This document shows positions 27,336-35,596 of a stretch of DNA of 64,000 nt, piece after piece. The position numbers and the translations under genes were made by a program. The DNA comes from Leisingera sp. ANG-Vp. GTDB lineage: Bacteria; Pseudomonadota; Alphaproteobacteria; Rhodobacterales; Rhodobacteraceae. How positions within the stretch are numbered: the stretch's first letter is position 1; each line of letters opens with the position of its first letter. The DNA lies in NCBI RefSeq assembly GCF_000813725.1, contig NZ_JWLD01000007.1, positions 62,001 to 126,000 of the forward strand. The letters are read 5' to 3'. The notes beneath the pieces were generated by a model that saw nothing but the letters and a program-made list of their open reading frames with translations, was not told the origin of the DNA and searched no databases.

Positions 27336-27536
27336 CTACGGCTTGATTTTCAGGATGTTGTGCAGCCGGTGGTAGGGCGCGTTGCGGACAATCTCGTCAA
27401 TGTCCTTGGCTTCCGGCTGCGGCCGGGCGCGGTAGAACAGGTAGACGCTCGCAGCAAAGGACAGGGTGCAAGCCCCGGCAATTGCGCTGACGATGACAGT
27501 TTCCAGTCCCATATCCAGTCCCAAAACCTCAAACAT
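27336..27536 (-). CDS. small membrane protein
   Basis: A 66-residue protein with one transmembrane segment (VIVSAIAGACTLSFAASVYLF) and a charged C-terminus (DIDEIVRNAPYHRLHNILKIKP). ATG at 27536 is used because GGAGATCCGC precedes it. Not recognised; may be a membrane anchor or part of a larger complex. Confidence 0.5.
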   Translation of the reverse strand: MFEVLGLDMGLETVIVSAIAGACTLSFAASVYLFYRARPQPEAKDIDEIVRNAPYHRLHNILKIKP

Positions 27537-27589
27537 GCGGATCTCCGCGTTCAGGACCAATATAGGGAGGGACGGGTGAAAATTCCATA

Positions 27590-28111
27590 TCAGTCTTCGC
27601 CTCCTGCTGATTTTGCGGCTTCAAGCACGTGGCGGGCCAGGGTTTCCGCGGCCTCGCGCTCCTGCGCCTTGACGCGCATGCGGCTGCGGCTGCCGAGGCG
27701 GGAGGCGGTGGAGAAGATGAAGCCGGAGAAGGACAGCAGGGTGAGGCCGAATGCCGCTCCGCCGGTGACTGTGCCCGCGATGGCGGCGCCGAAGCTGGCC
27801 AGCAGGGCGCCGGCTGCCAGCCGCTGCGCCCATTGGCCGAGGACCTGGTCGCTGTCGCGCTCCTGGGCCTCGCCTTCGCCTGCCTCGGCGGCATAGGCGG
27901 TCAGCAGGTCGGCCACGGTCAGGCCGCTGTCAGGATCATTGGCCGCGCGGACGGCAGCCAGCAGTGCGGCGCGCTCGGCGCGGCTGGAGACAACCGCCTG
28001 GATAATGCGGGTCAGGTCCCGGTCGGGGAGGGCATCGCCCATGCCAAGGGCATTTGCCATTGCCACCAGTGCCGTGGCCGGGCGGCGTTCGAATTCGGGA
28101 AGCGGTGTCAT
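27590..28111 (-). CDS. membrane protein of unknown function
   Basis: A 173-residue protein with an N-terminal helical, charged part (LPDRDLTRIIQAVVSSRAERAALLAA) and two closely spaced hydrophobic segments (LAAGALLASFGAAIAGTVTGG and FGLTLLSFSGFIFSTASRLG), then a basic cytoplasmic tail. No named family is recognised. It is upstream of the small membrane protein on the same strand, separated by 53 bases. Confidence 0.6.
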   Translation of the reverse strand: MTPLPEFERRPATALVAMANALGMGDALPDRDLTRIIQAVVSSRAERAALLAAVRAANDPDSGLTVADLLTAYAAEAGEGEAQERDSDQVLGQWAQRLAAGALLASFGAAIAGTVTGGAAFGLTLLSFSGFIFSTASRLGSRSRMRVKAQEREAAETLARHVLEAAKSAGGED

Positions 28112-28155
28112 GGCGGCAAGGTGGAACGCACAAGCCAGGATTGCAATCGCGAAAA

Positions 28156-28179
28156 AGCCCCGGCGTGCGGGCCGGGGCT
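28156..28179 (-). terminator. intrinsic terminator of the DegT aminotransferase gene
   Basis: AGCCCCGGC (28156-28164) and GCCGGGGCT (28171-28179) form a nine-base stem that is followed on the minus strand by TTTTTC, 25 bases past the aminotransferase stop. Confidence 0.9.
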
Positions 28180-28204
28180 GTCACTCGTCACGGCACAGCG
28201 GTGT

Positions 28205-29410
28205 TCAGGCGGCGGCCCTGCCCATGGTTTCTTCCACGGCGGCCAGCAGGATATCCGCAATAACGTCCAGTTCGGCCCGGGTGAGGCGCACCGGCAGGCG
28301 CACGTCGCAGGCCTTCATCAGCATGCTGCGGGTCTGCGGCAGCTCGGGCTGATCGCGCAGGAACTGCCAGTTCCAGAAGGCGCGGGCATTGTCGGTCGAG
28401 AGACCGAAAACCTGCACCTTGACGCCTTTGGCTTCGGCGGCAATGGCAAAGGAGCGGGTCTGCTCCTCGCTGAGGCCGGCCAGGTTGAACTGGATCGAAT
28501 CCGGCGCGCGGCTTTCCGGCGCCAGCGGTTCCGGTACCTGAAAGAAGGGCGAGGCGTTCAGCCGCTCTGCCACATAGTTGTGGTTGGCAAGGCCCAGGCG
28601 CACCCGGCGTTCCAGCTCCGGCAGCTGCGGGCGGATCACGGCGGCGGACAGGTTGCTCATCCGCAGGTTATAAAGCGGCAGCTGGTTCTGCCATTTGGCA
28701 AAGGCCTGCTGCAGATCAGGGGTGTTTTCGCCGTGCGGGCCTTTGTGCTTTTTCCAGTTGTGCTCGTAAGCGCCGGACATGATGGCGGCGCGGGCGACCA
28801 GATCGGCATCGTCGGTGATCAGGATGCCGCCTTCGCCGGCATTGACCATCTTGTAGGACTGGAAGGAGAAGCAGCCCGCCTTGCCGATGGTGCCGATGTT
28901 GCGGCCGTTCCAAGTGGTTCCAAGCGAATGGGCGGCGTCTTCGACCACCGGGAGGCCGCGGGCATCGCAGAGCGCCATGATGGCGTCCATGTCGGAGGTG
29001 TGGCCGCGCATGTGGCTGATGATCACCGCCTGCACACTGTCCAGCTTGGCCTCAAAGTCGCTCATGTCGATGCGGTAGTTGTCGCCGACTTCACAGAGCA
29101 CCGGCACGCAGTCGGCATGCACCACCGAAGACGGCACCGCGGCAAAGGTGAAGGCGGGGATCAGCACCCGGGCGTCGCGGGGCAGGCCAAGCGCCTTCAG
29201 CGACAGGAACAGCGCTGCCGAGCAGGAGGACACTGCCAGCGCGTATTTGCTGCCCAGAAGTTCGGCGTATTCCTGCTCCAGCAGCGTGACCGGAGCGTCT
29301 TCCGCAGCGGTATAGCGGAACAGGTCGCCGGATTGCATCAGGGCGTCGATGGCGTCGCGGGCGGCTGCGGGAATGGGTTCAGCGTCATGAACGTTGGGCG
29401 GCAGAGCCAT
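28205..29410 (-). CDS. DegT/DnrJ/EryC1/StrS-family aminotransferase
   Basis: A 401-residue PLP enzyme of the sugar-nucleotide/antibiotic aminotransferase family. The cofactor lysine is Lys187 in FSFQSYKMVNAGEGGIL, and YALAVSSCSAALFLSLKALGLP, ISHMRGHTSDMDAI and VVEDAAHSLG are the expected motifs. These enzymes usually aminate keto sugars, but no sugar-nucleotide genes are nearby. The gene has its own terminator. Substrate is unknown. Confidence 0.9.
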   Translation of the reverse strand: MALPPNVHDAEPIPAAARDAIDALMQSGDLFRYTAAEDAPVTLLEQEYAELLGSKYALAVSSCSAALFLSLKALGLPRDARVLIPAFTFAAVPSSVVHADCVPVLCEVGDNYRIDMSDFEAKLDSVQAVIISHMRGHTSDMDAIMALCDARGLPVVEDAAHSLGTTWNGRNIGTIGKAGCFSFQSYKMVNAGEGGILITDDADLVARAAIMSGAYEHNWKKHKGPHGENTPDLQQAFAKWQNQLPLYNLRMSNLSAAVIRPQLPELERRVRLGLANHNYVAERLNASPFFQVPEPLAPESRAPDSIQFNLAGLSEEQTRSFAIAAEAKGVKVQVFGLSTDNARAFWNWQFLRDQPELPQTRSMLMKACDVRLPVRLTRAELDVIADILLAAVEETMGRAAA

Positions 29411-29476
29411 ATTTCAAAATCCTGAATTGTTGCTTCAGGAAATGTAAAACTATGGCAGGGCTATGCCAAGAGGCGA

Positions 29477-29498
29477 CGCGGCGGAAATTGCCGCCGCG
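29477..29498 (-). terminator. hairpin between the FAD oxidase and DegT genes
   Basis: CGCGGCGG (29477-29484) and CCGCCGCG (29491-29498) pair around AAATTG, past the end of the FAD oxidase gene. No T run, so termination is possible but unproven. Confidence 0.4.
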
Positions 29499-29548
29499 CG
29501 CGAAATTTCACTGAACTGTTGCGGAGTTCGCGCGGATTCCGGCCGGGA

Positions 29549-30853
29549 TCAGATCCCCAGCCGGTCGCGCAGGGCAAACCAGGTCATTGCCAGTGCCAGA
29601 AGCGGCGAGCGCATCCGCGGGCCGCCGGGGAATCGCGGTGCGGGAACGCGGGCTATGGTGTCGAAGCCTTCGGCCTGTCCCTGTATGGCTTGTGCCATCA
29701 GCTGGCCTGCATGGGTGGCGGTGCCGACGCCGTGGCCGGAGTAACCGGAGGCTGTCAGGATGTTCGGCGCCAAGCGGGCCAGGTAGGGCATCCGCTTCAT
29801 GGTGATTGCCAGGGTTCCGCCCCATGCGTAATCGATCTTCACGTCCTTCAGATGCGGGAAGATCCCGGCCATGGGCTTGCGCACGGTGGCAGAGATATCC
29901 GCCGGGAACCGGTAGCCGTAGCTCTCGCCGCCGCCAAACAGCAGCCGCTTGTCGTGGCTGAGGCGGAAATAGTTGACCACGAACTTGGTATCCGCCACCG
30001 CGACGTCGCGGGCCAGCACCCGGGCGGCCTCATCGCCGAGCGGCTCGGTTGCGGCCACGAAGTTGTTGATCGGCATGACCCGCGCCGCCACCTGGCCGTT
30101 GAGCCCGCCCAGATAGCCGTTGCAGGCAAGGATCAAATGATCGGCAGTGACACTGCCGCCTGCGGTTCGGATGCGTACCTTGGCGCCTTCCTGGATATCC
30201 AGAACTTCGCTGCCTTCATGAATGCGGGCGCCGGCAGCCGAGGCGGCACGGGCGAGGCTGAAGGCAAAATTCAGGGGATGCAGATGCGCGGCTCCATGGT
30301 CCAGGATGCCGCCCTTGTAAGCGGGCGAGGGGCACATGGCCCAGCAGGCGTCCTTGTCCAGGAATTCGATGCCGCTGTAGCCGTAGCGGTCCTGCAGGTG
30401 GCGGCCGTATTCATGCAGCTCCGTGGCTTCTTTCTCCGAGAACGCGGTCCAGGCAACGCCGGGTTTCAGGTGGCAATCTTCCCCGTGCTTGGCGATCAGC
30501 GATTTCACCAGGTCCTTGGAGTCCTCGCCCAGCTGCCAGAGCTTCTGCGCCTCGGGTTCCCCCATCAGCGCTTCCAGCCCTTCCTGGTCCATCCGCTGGC
30601 CGCTGCCCAGCTGGCCGCCATTGCGCCCCGAGGCGCCAAAGCCCACCCGCTGCGCTTCCAGCAGCACCACATCCATCCCGGCCTCGGCCAGATGCAGCGC
30701 CGCCGACAGCCCGGTATAGCCGCCGCCGACAATGCAGACGTCAGCCTTTACCTCGCCGGCCAGCGCCGGAAACGGCTGCATCGGGATGGCCGTCGCCGCA
30801 TACCAGCTGTTTGGATATTCGCCTTTGCGATCATTGGAATAGAGTAGATTCAT
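29549..30853 (-). CDS. puuB: FAD-dependent amine oxidase, PuuB-like (gamma-glutamylputrescine oxidase)
   Basis: A 434-residue D-amino acid oxidase-fold flavoprotein. The FAD motif GGGYTGLSAALHLAEAG starts near residue 44, followed by GFGASGRNGGQLGSGQR, which is characteristic of PuuB. A GGGESYGYR segment and GTLAITMKRMPYLARL are also typical. It would oxidise gamma-glutamylputrescine to the aldehyde. The start at 30853 is chosen by the GGAATGGGG just upstream; an ATG six bases earlier is possible. It follows the PuuA-like gene on the same strand, but a terminator-like hairpin separates them. Confidence 0.87.
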   Translation of the reverse strand: MNLLYSNDRKGEYPNSWYAATAIPMQPFPALAGEVKADVCIVGGGYTGLSAALHLAEAGMDVVLLEAQRVGFGASGRNGGQLGSGQRMDQEGLEALMGEPEAQKLWQLGEDSKDLVKSLIAKHGEDCHLKPGVAWTAFSEKEATELHEYGRHLQDRYGYSGIEFLDKDACWAMCPSPAYKGGILDHGAAHLHPLNFAFSLARAASAAGARIHEGSEVLDIQEGAKVRIRTAGGSVTADHLILACNGYLGGLNGQVAARVMPINNFVAATEPLGDEAARVLARDVAVADTKFVVNYFRLSHDKRLLFGGGESYGYRFPADISATVRKPMAGIFPHLKDVKIDYAWGGTLAITMKRMPYLARLAPNILTASGYSGHGVGTATHAGQLMAQAIQGQAEGFDTIARVPAPRFPGGPRMRSPLLALAMTWFALRDRLGI

Positions 30854-30905
30854 CCCCATTCCGCACCTCACCTGTTGGCGGGAGGCCTATTAGAGCGTCC
30901 CGCTG

Positions 30906-30926
30906 TTCTTCTTTGTCCAAATACTC
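30906..30926 (-). repeat. diverged copy of the dispersed intergenic motif
   Basis: Reverse complement has the form GAGTATTTGG...AAAGAAGAA, related to the copies at 15916 and 43632. It lies directly next to the hairpin at 30929-30961. Confidence 0.45.
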
Positions 30927-30928
30927 AA

Positions 30929-30961
30929 TTGCGCTGCCGCCGGCTGAGGGCGGCAGCGCAA
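30929..30961 (-). terminator. strong hairpin after the PuuA-like gene
   Basis: TTGCGCTGCCGCC (30929-30941) and GGCGGCAGCGCAA (30949-30961) form a 13-base perfect stem with a seven-base loop. It starts within six bases of the PuuA-like stop codon and is followed by an AT-rich stretch. Confidence 0.75.
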
Positions 30962-30966
30962 ATGGA

Positions 30967-32325
30967 TTACACGTTCATCAACAGATGCTCGCGCTCCCAG
31001 GGTGAGATCACCTGCAGGAACTCCTCGTATTCCGCGCGTTTCACGATGGAGTAGACGCGGGCGAATTCCGGCCCCAGCACTTCGTGCAGCTCGGTGGCCT
31101 CGTCAAACAGATCCAGCGCCTGGCCCATCACTTGCGGGATATCGCCTTCGCCTTCGTAAGCGTCGCCCTTGAACTGTTTGCGCGGGCGTTCTTCCTTGAT
31201 CAGGCCGAGGTAGCCGCAGGCAAGCGACAGCGCGATGCCCAGATAGGGGTTGCAGTCCATGCCGGCGATGCGGTTTTCCACCCGCCGCGCTTCCGGTCCC
31301 GACAGCGGGATGCGGATGCCCGTGGTGCGGTTGTCGCGCGCCCATTCCAGATTGATGGGTGCTGCGTGGTCCTTCACGTAGCGGCGGTAGGAGTTCACAT
31401 AAGGCGCCATCACCGCAAGCCCTGCCGGCAGATGGTTCTGCAGCCCGGCAATGAAGTGGTAGAAGGCATCTGTCTCGCCGCCCTGGGGGCCGGAGAAGAT
31501 GTTCTCACCCGTCTCGATGTCCAGGATCGAGTGGTGGATGTGCATGGCCGATCCCGGCTCATTCTCGATCGGCTTGGCCATGAAGGTGGCAAAGCAATCG
31601 TGACGCAGCGCCGCCTCCCGGATCAGGCGCTTGAAGTAAAACACCTCATCCGCCAGCTTGACCGGGTTGCCGTGGCGGAGGTTGATCTCCAGCTGGCCGG
31701 CGCCGCCTTCCTGGGTGATGCCGTCGATCTCGAACCCCTGCGCTTCGGCAAAGTCGTAGATGTCGTCGATGACCGGGCCGAACTCGTCCACCGCGGTCAT
31801 CGAATAAGCCTGGCGCGCCGCAGCCGGGCGCCCCGAACGGCCCATCATCGGCTCGATTTCCTTGGCCGGGTCAATGTTGCGGGCGACCAGGAAAAACTCC
31901 ATTTCCGGTGCCACAACCGGCTTCCAGCCCTTGTCGTGGTAGAGCTGCACCACGCGCTTGAGCACGTTGCGCGGAGAGAAGGGGATCGGCCTGTCATCCC
32001 GGTCATAGGCGTCATGGATCACCTGCAGGGTCCAGTCGCCGGTCCAGGGCGCTGCCGTGGCCGTTGACATGTCCGGCTTCAGCGTCATGTCCTTTTCGAT
32101 CCAGCCGTCATCATCCGCGGCATCGGCCCAGTCCCCGGTGATGGTCTGGTAAAAGATGCTGTCGGGCAGATGAAAGTAATCGGTTTTCGCGAATTTCGAT
32201 GCCGGTACCGCCTTGCCACGGGCGATACCGGGAAGGTCCGAGATAACGCATTCGACTTCGTCGAGACGACGCCCCTCCAGATAGGCTTGTGCTGCTTCGG
32301 GAAGGGTGTCGAGCCAGGCTGACAT
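30967..32325 (-). CDS. puuA: glutamine synthetase family ligase, PuuA-like
   Basis: A 452-residue enzyme of the glutamine synthetase fold. It probably joins glutamate to putrescine or another amine. The N-terminal part has VECVISDLPGIARGKAVP, and the C-terminal catalytic domain has APEMEFFLV (metal Glu), GAGQLEINLRHGNP, SAMHIHHSI and RIPLSGPEARRVENRIAGMDCNPYLG. Its ATG overlaps the stop of the amidotransferase gene by one base (TAATG). With puuB it makes up the first two steps of the gamma-glutamyl putrescine route. Substrate is inferred from context. Confidence 0.87.
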   Translation of the reverse strand: MSAWLDTLPEAAQAYLEGRRLDEVECVISDLPGIARGKAVPASKFAKTDYFHLPDSIFYQTITGDWADAADDDGWIEKDMTLKPDMSTATAAPWTGDWTLQVIHDAYDRDDRPIPFSPRNVLKRVVQLYHDKGWKPVVAPEMEFFLVARNIDPAKEIEPMMGRSGRPAAARQAYSMTAVDEFGPVIDDIYDFAEAQGFEIDGITQEGGAGQLEINLRHGNPVKLADEVFYFKRLIREAALRHDCFATFMAKPIENEPGSAMHIHHSILDIETGENIFSGPQGGETDAFYHFIAGLQNHLPAGLAVMAPYVNSYRRYVKDHAAPINLEWARDNRTTGIRIPLSGPEARRVENRIAGMDCNPYLGIALSLACGYLGLIKEERPRKQFKGDAYEGEGDIPQVMGQALDLFDEATELHEVLGPEFARVYSIVKRAEYEEFLQVISPWEREHLLMNV

Positions 32326-33005
32326 TAGGTCCTCTCTTTCCTGTAAAACTCTGCGAGGAAGGTTGCAATTTCAGGGTTGTCCACGGGGGCGTCCAGCTCG
32401 GAGGCTGCACGGTCCAGCAGGTTGTCCGGCACCACGCCGCGGCCGCGTTTCTCGATCAGGCCGCCGACAAAGGCGCTGGGAAACTCAGGATGCGGCTGCC
32501 AGGAAATGATATGGTCGCCATAGGCCAGGATGCCGTTCTCACAGAAGGCGTTGCCGCCCAGCACCCGGGCGCCATCGGGCAGTTCCACCACCTGGTCCTG
32601 ATGCCAGGCATTCAGGGTCAGGTCCTTGCCGTCCACCTGATAGGTGACCCGGCCGACGGCCCAGCCGCCTTCGTATTTTTCGACCTTGCCGCCAAGCGCC
32701 TGAGCGATGATCTGATGGCCAAAGCAGATGCCTGCCAGCGGCTGTTTCCTGGCGTTGATCTCGCGGATCAGCGCTTCCAGCGGCGGAATCCAGGCGTGGT
32801 CCTCATAGGCGCCGTGCTTGGAGCCGGTGATCAGCCAGGCGTCGGCGTCACCGGCGCTGTCCGGAAACACGCCGTCCACCACCGCCCAGGTCTGGAATTC
32901 AAAGCCGTTGCCATCCAGCATGTCGCGGAACATGCCGTCGTAATCGCCGAAGGGGCCGAACAGGTCTTCGGGGGAGTGGCCGGTTTGCAGGATGCCGATT
33001 TTCAT
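32325..33005 (-). CDS. class I glutamine amidotransferase domain protein
   Basis: A 226-residue protein of the GMP-synthase glutaminase type. The nucleophile elbow is GICFGHQ with Cys94, and the His-Glu pair is in SWQPHPEFPS. In E. coli the gamma-glutamyl-GABA hydrolase PuuD is a class I amidotransferase too, but it has a different Cys motif, so this is not a clear PuuD. It stands as first gene of an operon with the PuuA-like gene and probably hydrolyses a gamma-glutamyl product. A TTTGATCAAA palindrome lies just upstream of its start. Confidence 0.85.
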   Translation of the reverse strand: MKIGILQTGHSPEDLFGPFGDYDGMFRDMLDGNGFEFQTWAVVDGVFPDSAGDADAWLITGSKHGAYEDHAWIPPLEALIREINARKQPLAGICFGHQIIAQALGGKVEKYEGGWAVGRVTYQVDGKDLTLNAWHQDQVVELPDGARVLGGNAFCENGILAYGDHIISWQPHPEFPSAFVGGLIEKRGRGVVPDNLLDRAASELDAPVDNPEIATFLAEFYRKERT

Positions 33006-33015
33006 GAGTCACCAG

Positions 33016-33027
33016 ATTTGATCAAAT
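33016..33027. promoter_or_regulatory. palindrome ATTTGATCAAAT upstream of the amidotransferase-puuA operon
   Basis: A perfect 12-base palindrome centred 17 bases before the start of the amidotransferase gene. The same TTTGATCAAA core occurs upstream of the second glutamine-synthetase paralogue at 34472-34481. Confidence 0.65.
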
Positions 33028-33090
33028 TGAGCCTAGCTGAGGGGGCTGAAGCAGGCAAGAGCCCGGTTGCGCCGCTTGTTCAACGGGGCT

Positions 33091-34410
33091 CTATACCGCC
33101 TCGAGCCAGGACAGCCAATGGCTCTCCCTGGGGCGGTCTGCGAACTGTTGCAGCTCCTGGCGCTTGGTCATCACCAGGTTGCGGATCGCGTCCTTGGGCA
33201 GGATGCGGGCAATCAGCGGGTCGGTTTCAAACCAGGTGATGGCCGTTTCCCAGTCAGCGGCCAGCTGCGGCAGGCCTTCGATTTCATAGATGTTGCCGTC
33301 CGAGGGGGCGGGGGCCTCCATCTGCTCCTCGATGCCCAGCAGGGCTGCGCCCAGAACAGTGGCCAGCATCAGATAGGGGTTGATGTCGCCGCCGGCGGTG
33401 CGGTGTTCGATGCGGCGGGCCTTGGGGCTGCCGCCGGGAATGCGGATGGCGGCGGTGCGGTTTTCATAGGCCCAGGCGGCGCCGGTGGGGGCATGGGCGC
33501 CGGGCACCAGCCGCTCATAGGAGTTGCCGTGCGGGGCAAAGATCAGGGTGCTGGCTGGCATCGCCGCGAGGCAGCCGGCCACTGCCTGGCGCAGGAGGTC
33601 AGAACCCTGCTCGGTGCCATCGTCAAAGACGTTGCGGCCGTCCTGGTCCACAATGGAGAAATGCACATGCATGCCGTTACCGGCTTCTTCGGCATAAGGC
33701 TTGGCCATAAAGGTTGCGGCAAAGCCGTGTTTGCGCGCCATGCCTTTGACCAAAGCCTTGAACAGCCACGCATCATCGGCAGCGCGCAGGGCAGTCTGAT
33801 GGTTCAGGTTGATCTCGAACTGGCCCATGCCGGCCTCGCAGATCGCCGATTGGGCGGGGATGCCCATCGCCTCGGCACCGTCGTAGAGGTCGGTGAAGAA
33901 GGCATCAAAAGCGTCCAGTTCGCTGATCGACAGTACCGATTGCTGGTCGAGCGGGCGGCCGGTCTGCGGGTTGACGGCCGGACGGGGGGTGTCGCCGCTG
34001 TCGTCGATCAGGCAGAACTCCATTTCGGTTGCGGCCAGCACCGACCAGCCGCGCGCCTTGTAGCGCTCCAGCACATGCGACAGCACCTGGCGCGGGTCGC
34101 CCATGAAGGGGGAGCCGTCTTCCCAGTACATCATCATCGGCACCAGGGCAGAGGGGTTTGCCAGCCAGGGCATCGGCACCGCGCCGCGGTCGGCGGGCAG
34201 CATGATGCCATCGGCGTCGCCGGTCTCGAACACCAACGGGCTGTTGTCGATGTCCTGGCCCCAAAGGTCCACGTTCAAGGTGGAGATCGGCATCCGCGCG
34301 GCGCCGCTGTCCAGCTTGTCGGCCATATCGGCAGGCAGGCGCTTGCCGCGCATCTGGCCGTTCATGTCACAGGCGGCAATGCGGATGGTCTTGAGTGCGG
34401 ACAGGTCCAT
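33091..34410 (-). CDS. glutamine synthetase family ligase, second paralogue
   Basis: A 439-residue protein. The start at 34410 (MDLSALKTIRIAACDMNGQMRGKRLP) follows GGAGCCCCCT; the in-frame ATG 12 bases upstream is less well placed. Catalytic regions: LAATEMEFCLIDD, ICEAGMGQFEINLNHQTA, NGMHVHFSI and RIPGGSPKARRIEHRTAGGDINPYLM. It is clearly a paralogue of the PuuA-like protein and may use a different amine. It has its own promoter region with the palindrome TTTGATCAAA. The partner is unknown. Confidence 0.85.
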   Translation of the reverse strand: MDLSALKTIRIAACDMNGQMRGKRLPADMADKLDSGAARMPISTLNVDLWGQDIDNSPLVFETGDADGIMLPADRGAVPMPWLANPSALVPMMMYWEDGSPFMGDPRQVLSHVLERYKARGWSVLAATEMEFCLIDDSGDTPRPAVNPQTGRPLDQQSVLSISELDAFDAFFTDLYDGAEAMGIPAQSAICEAGMGQFEINLNHQTALRAADDAWLFKALVKGMARKHGFAATFMAKPYAEEAGNGMHVHFSIVDQDGRNVFDDGTEQGSDLLRQAVAGCLAAMPASTLIFAPHGNSYERLVPGAHAPTGAAWAYENRTAAIRIPGGSPKARRIEHRTAGGDINPYLMLATVLGAALLGIEEQMEAPAPSDGNIYEIEGLPQLAADWETAITWFETDPLIARILPKDAIRNLVMTKRQELQQFADRPRESHWLSWLEAV

Positions 34411-34470
34411 AGGGGGCTCCATGAATTCGTTGCGCCAACCCTAGCGCAAGGAATTCCATTCGCCAAGATA

Positions 34471-34482
34471 ATTTGATCAAAA
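34471..34482. promoter_or_regulatory. palindrome TTTGATCAAA upstream of the second glutamine synthetase paralogue
   Basis: ATTTGATCAAAA contains the perfect ten-base palindrome TTTGATCAAA at 34472-34481, 61 to 72 bases upstream of the start of the 33091-34410 gene. Matches the site at 33016-33027. Confidence 0.65.
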
Positions 34483-34502
34483 GTTTTGAGCGGCGTCGTT
34501 TT

Positions 34503-34698
34503 GCAGGAGTTTTCCTTGGAAAAACTGCGGCCTGGTTCCCGGCGGAGCGACCGGAGCCTGTTGCATTAGAGTGTGTTTGTTTCCCCTTGGCGGTGAGCGG
34601 CTGCCCGGGTGGGCGCGGTACGCGCCCGCCGTTTTGCCAGAGGCAAACCTTCGGTTTGACGGGCGGGCAGGCGCGTGGCTGCCGCTAGCGCGGCAGCC
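34503..34698. repeat. palindrome cluster
   Basis: Elements: GCAG...CTGC imperfect hairpin 34503-34528; GGGCGCG-GTA-CGCGCCC 34611-34627; CAAACC-TTC-GGTTTG 34644-34658; GGCTGCCG-CTAGCG-CGGCAGCC 34677-34698. The density of perfect inverted repeats in such a short space is above what neighbouring gaps show. Confidence 0.65.
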
Positions 34699-34765
34699 GG
34701 TGAATTCGATTGAGCGCGACAGGCCCTAGGCAGGGGCAGAATGGCCTGCTTGACGCGAAAAATGA

Positions 34766-34787
34766 AATGGCTCTCGGAGGAGCCATT
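34766..34787 (-). terminator. intrinsic terminator of the ABC transporter operon
   Basis: AATGGCTC (34766-34773) and GAGCCATT (34780-34787) pair around six bases, just after the last permease gene's stop at 34790, and on the minus strand are followed by TCATTTTTC. Confidence 0.8.
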
Positions 34788-34789
34788 CT

Positions 34790-35596
34790 TCAGCGGATCA
34801 GGTTGAGCTTCAGCTTGGTCTTGCTGCGCCGCTCTTGCGGCAGGTGCTTGTTCAAGCGCCGGTTCACGAAGCCGAAGATCGAGATGATCAAGAGCGTCAG
34901 CAGGATGAAGTAGAAGGCCAGGATCGGGTAGGGGACAAAGGGGTTGAAGGTCTTGTCCGCAAAATAGCTGGCGTAATAAAGCGCGTCGCCCTTTTGCCGC
35001 CAGGCTGGGAAGCCCGAGAAGAACACCAGTGTGGTGGCGTGGAACAGGAAGATGGCCTCGTTGGTGTAGGCGGGCCAGGCCAGCCGCATCATGGTCGGGA
35101 AGGTGATGCGGCGGAAGCGGGTCCAGCCGGTCATGCCATAGGCGTCTGCGGCCTCGATATCGCCCTTGGGGATGGACAGAAGCGCGCCGTAGAAGATCTC
35201 GCCCGAGTAGGCGGCGGTGTTGAAGAACAGCACGATCAGCGCACCCAGCCAGGCTGAGGTGAAGGGGTCGAAAAAGTTGGAGACGCCTTTTAGGCTGAGA
35301 AAGCAGGCGTAGGCAAAGAAGAACTGGATGAACAGCGGGCTGCCGCGGAACACGAAGATGAACCACTCCGCAGGTTTGCGCCACATCGGGTTGGCGTTGG
35401 ACTTGCCGACGGCCAGAGCAACCGCCAGGAAAAAGCCAGTGAGCAGGGCCAAAACACCGAAGTAGACGTTCCAGATCATGCCGGAGCCGATCAGGGTGAA
35501 GTGCTCGCAGAGGGTGTACTCGCCTTTGGGCAGCAGGCGCTCGCCAAAGCCCAGGGAGCGGAAGGCATAGGCCTGGATGGTTTCAACGCAACTCAT
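34790..35596 (-). CDS. polar amino acid ABC transporter permease
   Basis: A 268-residue membrane protein of the HisM/HisQ family. The start MSCVETIQAYAFRSLGFG at 35596 overlaps the previous permease stop by four bases (ATGA); the upstream open frame is not part of the protein. About five to six membrane segments, with the EAA loop FRGSPLFIQFFFAY and EAADAYGMTGWTRFRRITFP. It forms the membrane channel with the other permease. The type is that of histidine/lysine/arginine/ornithine or opine transporters. Confidence 0.92.
   Translation of the reverse strand: MSCVETIQAYAFRSLGFGERLLPKGEYTLCEHFTLIGSGMIWNVYFGVLALLTGFFLAVALAVGKSNANPMWRKPAEWFIFVFRGSPLFIQFFFAYACFLSLKGVSNFFDPFTSAWLGALIVLFFNTAAYSGEIFYGALLSIPKGDIEAADAYGMTGWTRFRRITFPTMMRLAWPAYTNEAIFLFHATTLVFFSGFPAWRQKGDALYYASYFADKTFNPFVPYPILAFYFILLTLLIISIFGFVNRRLNKHLPQERRSKTKLKLNLIR

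Larger units (their letters stand above)
34411..34789. other. 379-base gap with a cluster of palindromes, no gene
   Basis: Between the second glutamine synthetase-like gene and the end of the ABC operon. It contains the TTTGATCAAA palindrome (34472-34481), an imperfect hairpin (34503-34528), three perfect GC- or AT-type hairpins (34611-34627, 34644-34658, 34677-34698) and the terminator at 34766-34787. No reading frame with a ribosome site or family motif is seen. Confidence 0.75.

Noticed and set aside
32325-33005. Calling the amidotransferase PuuD
   Set aside because: The GICFGHQ elbow and length are of the GMP-synthase glutaminase type, not the PuuD type, so only the class is stated.
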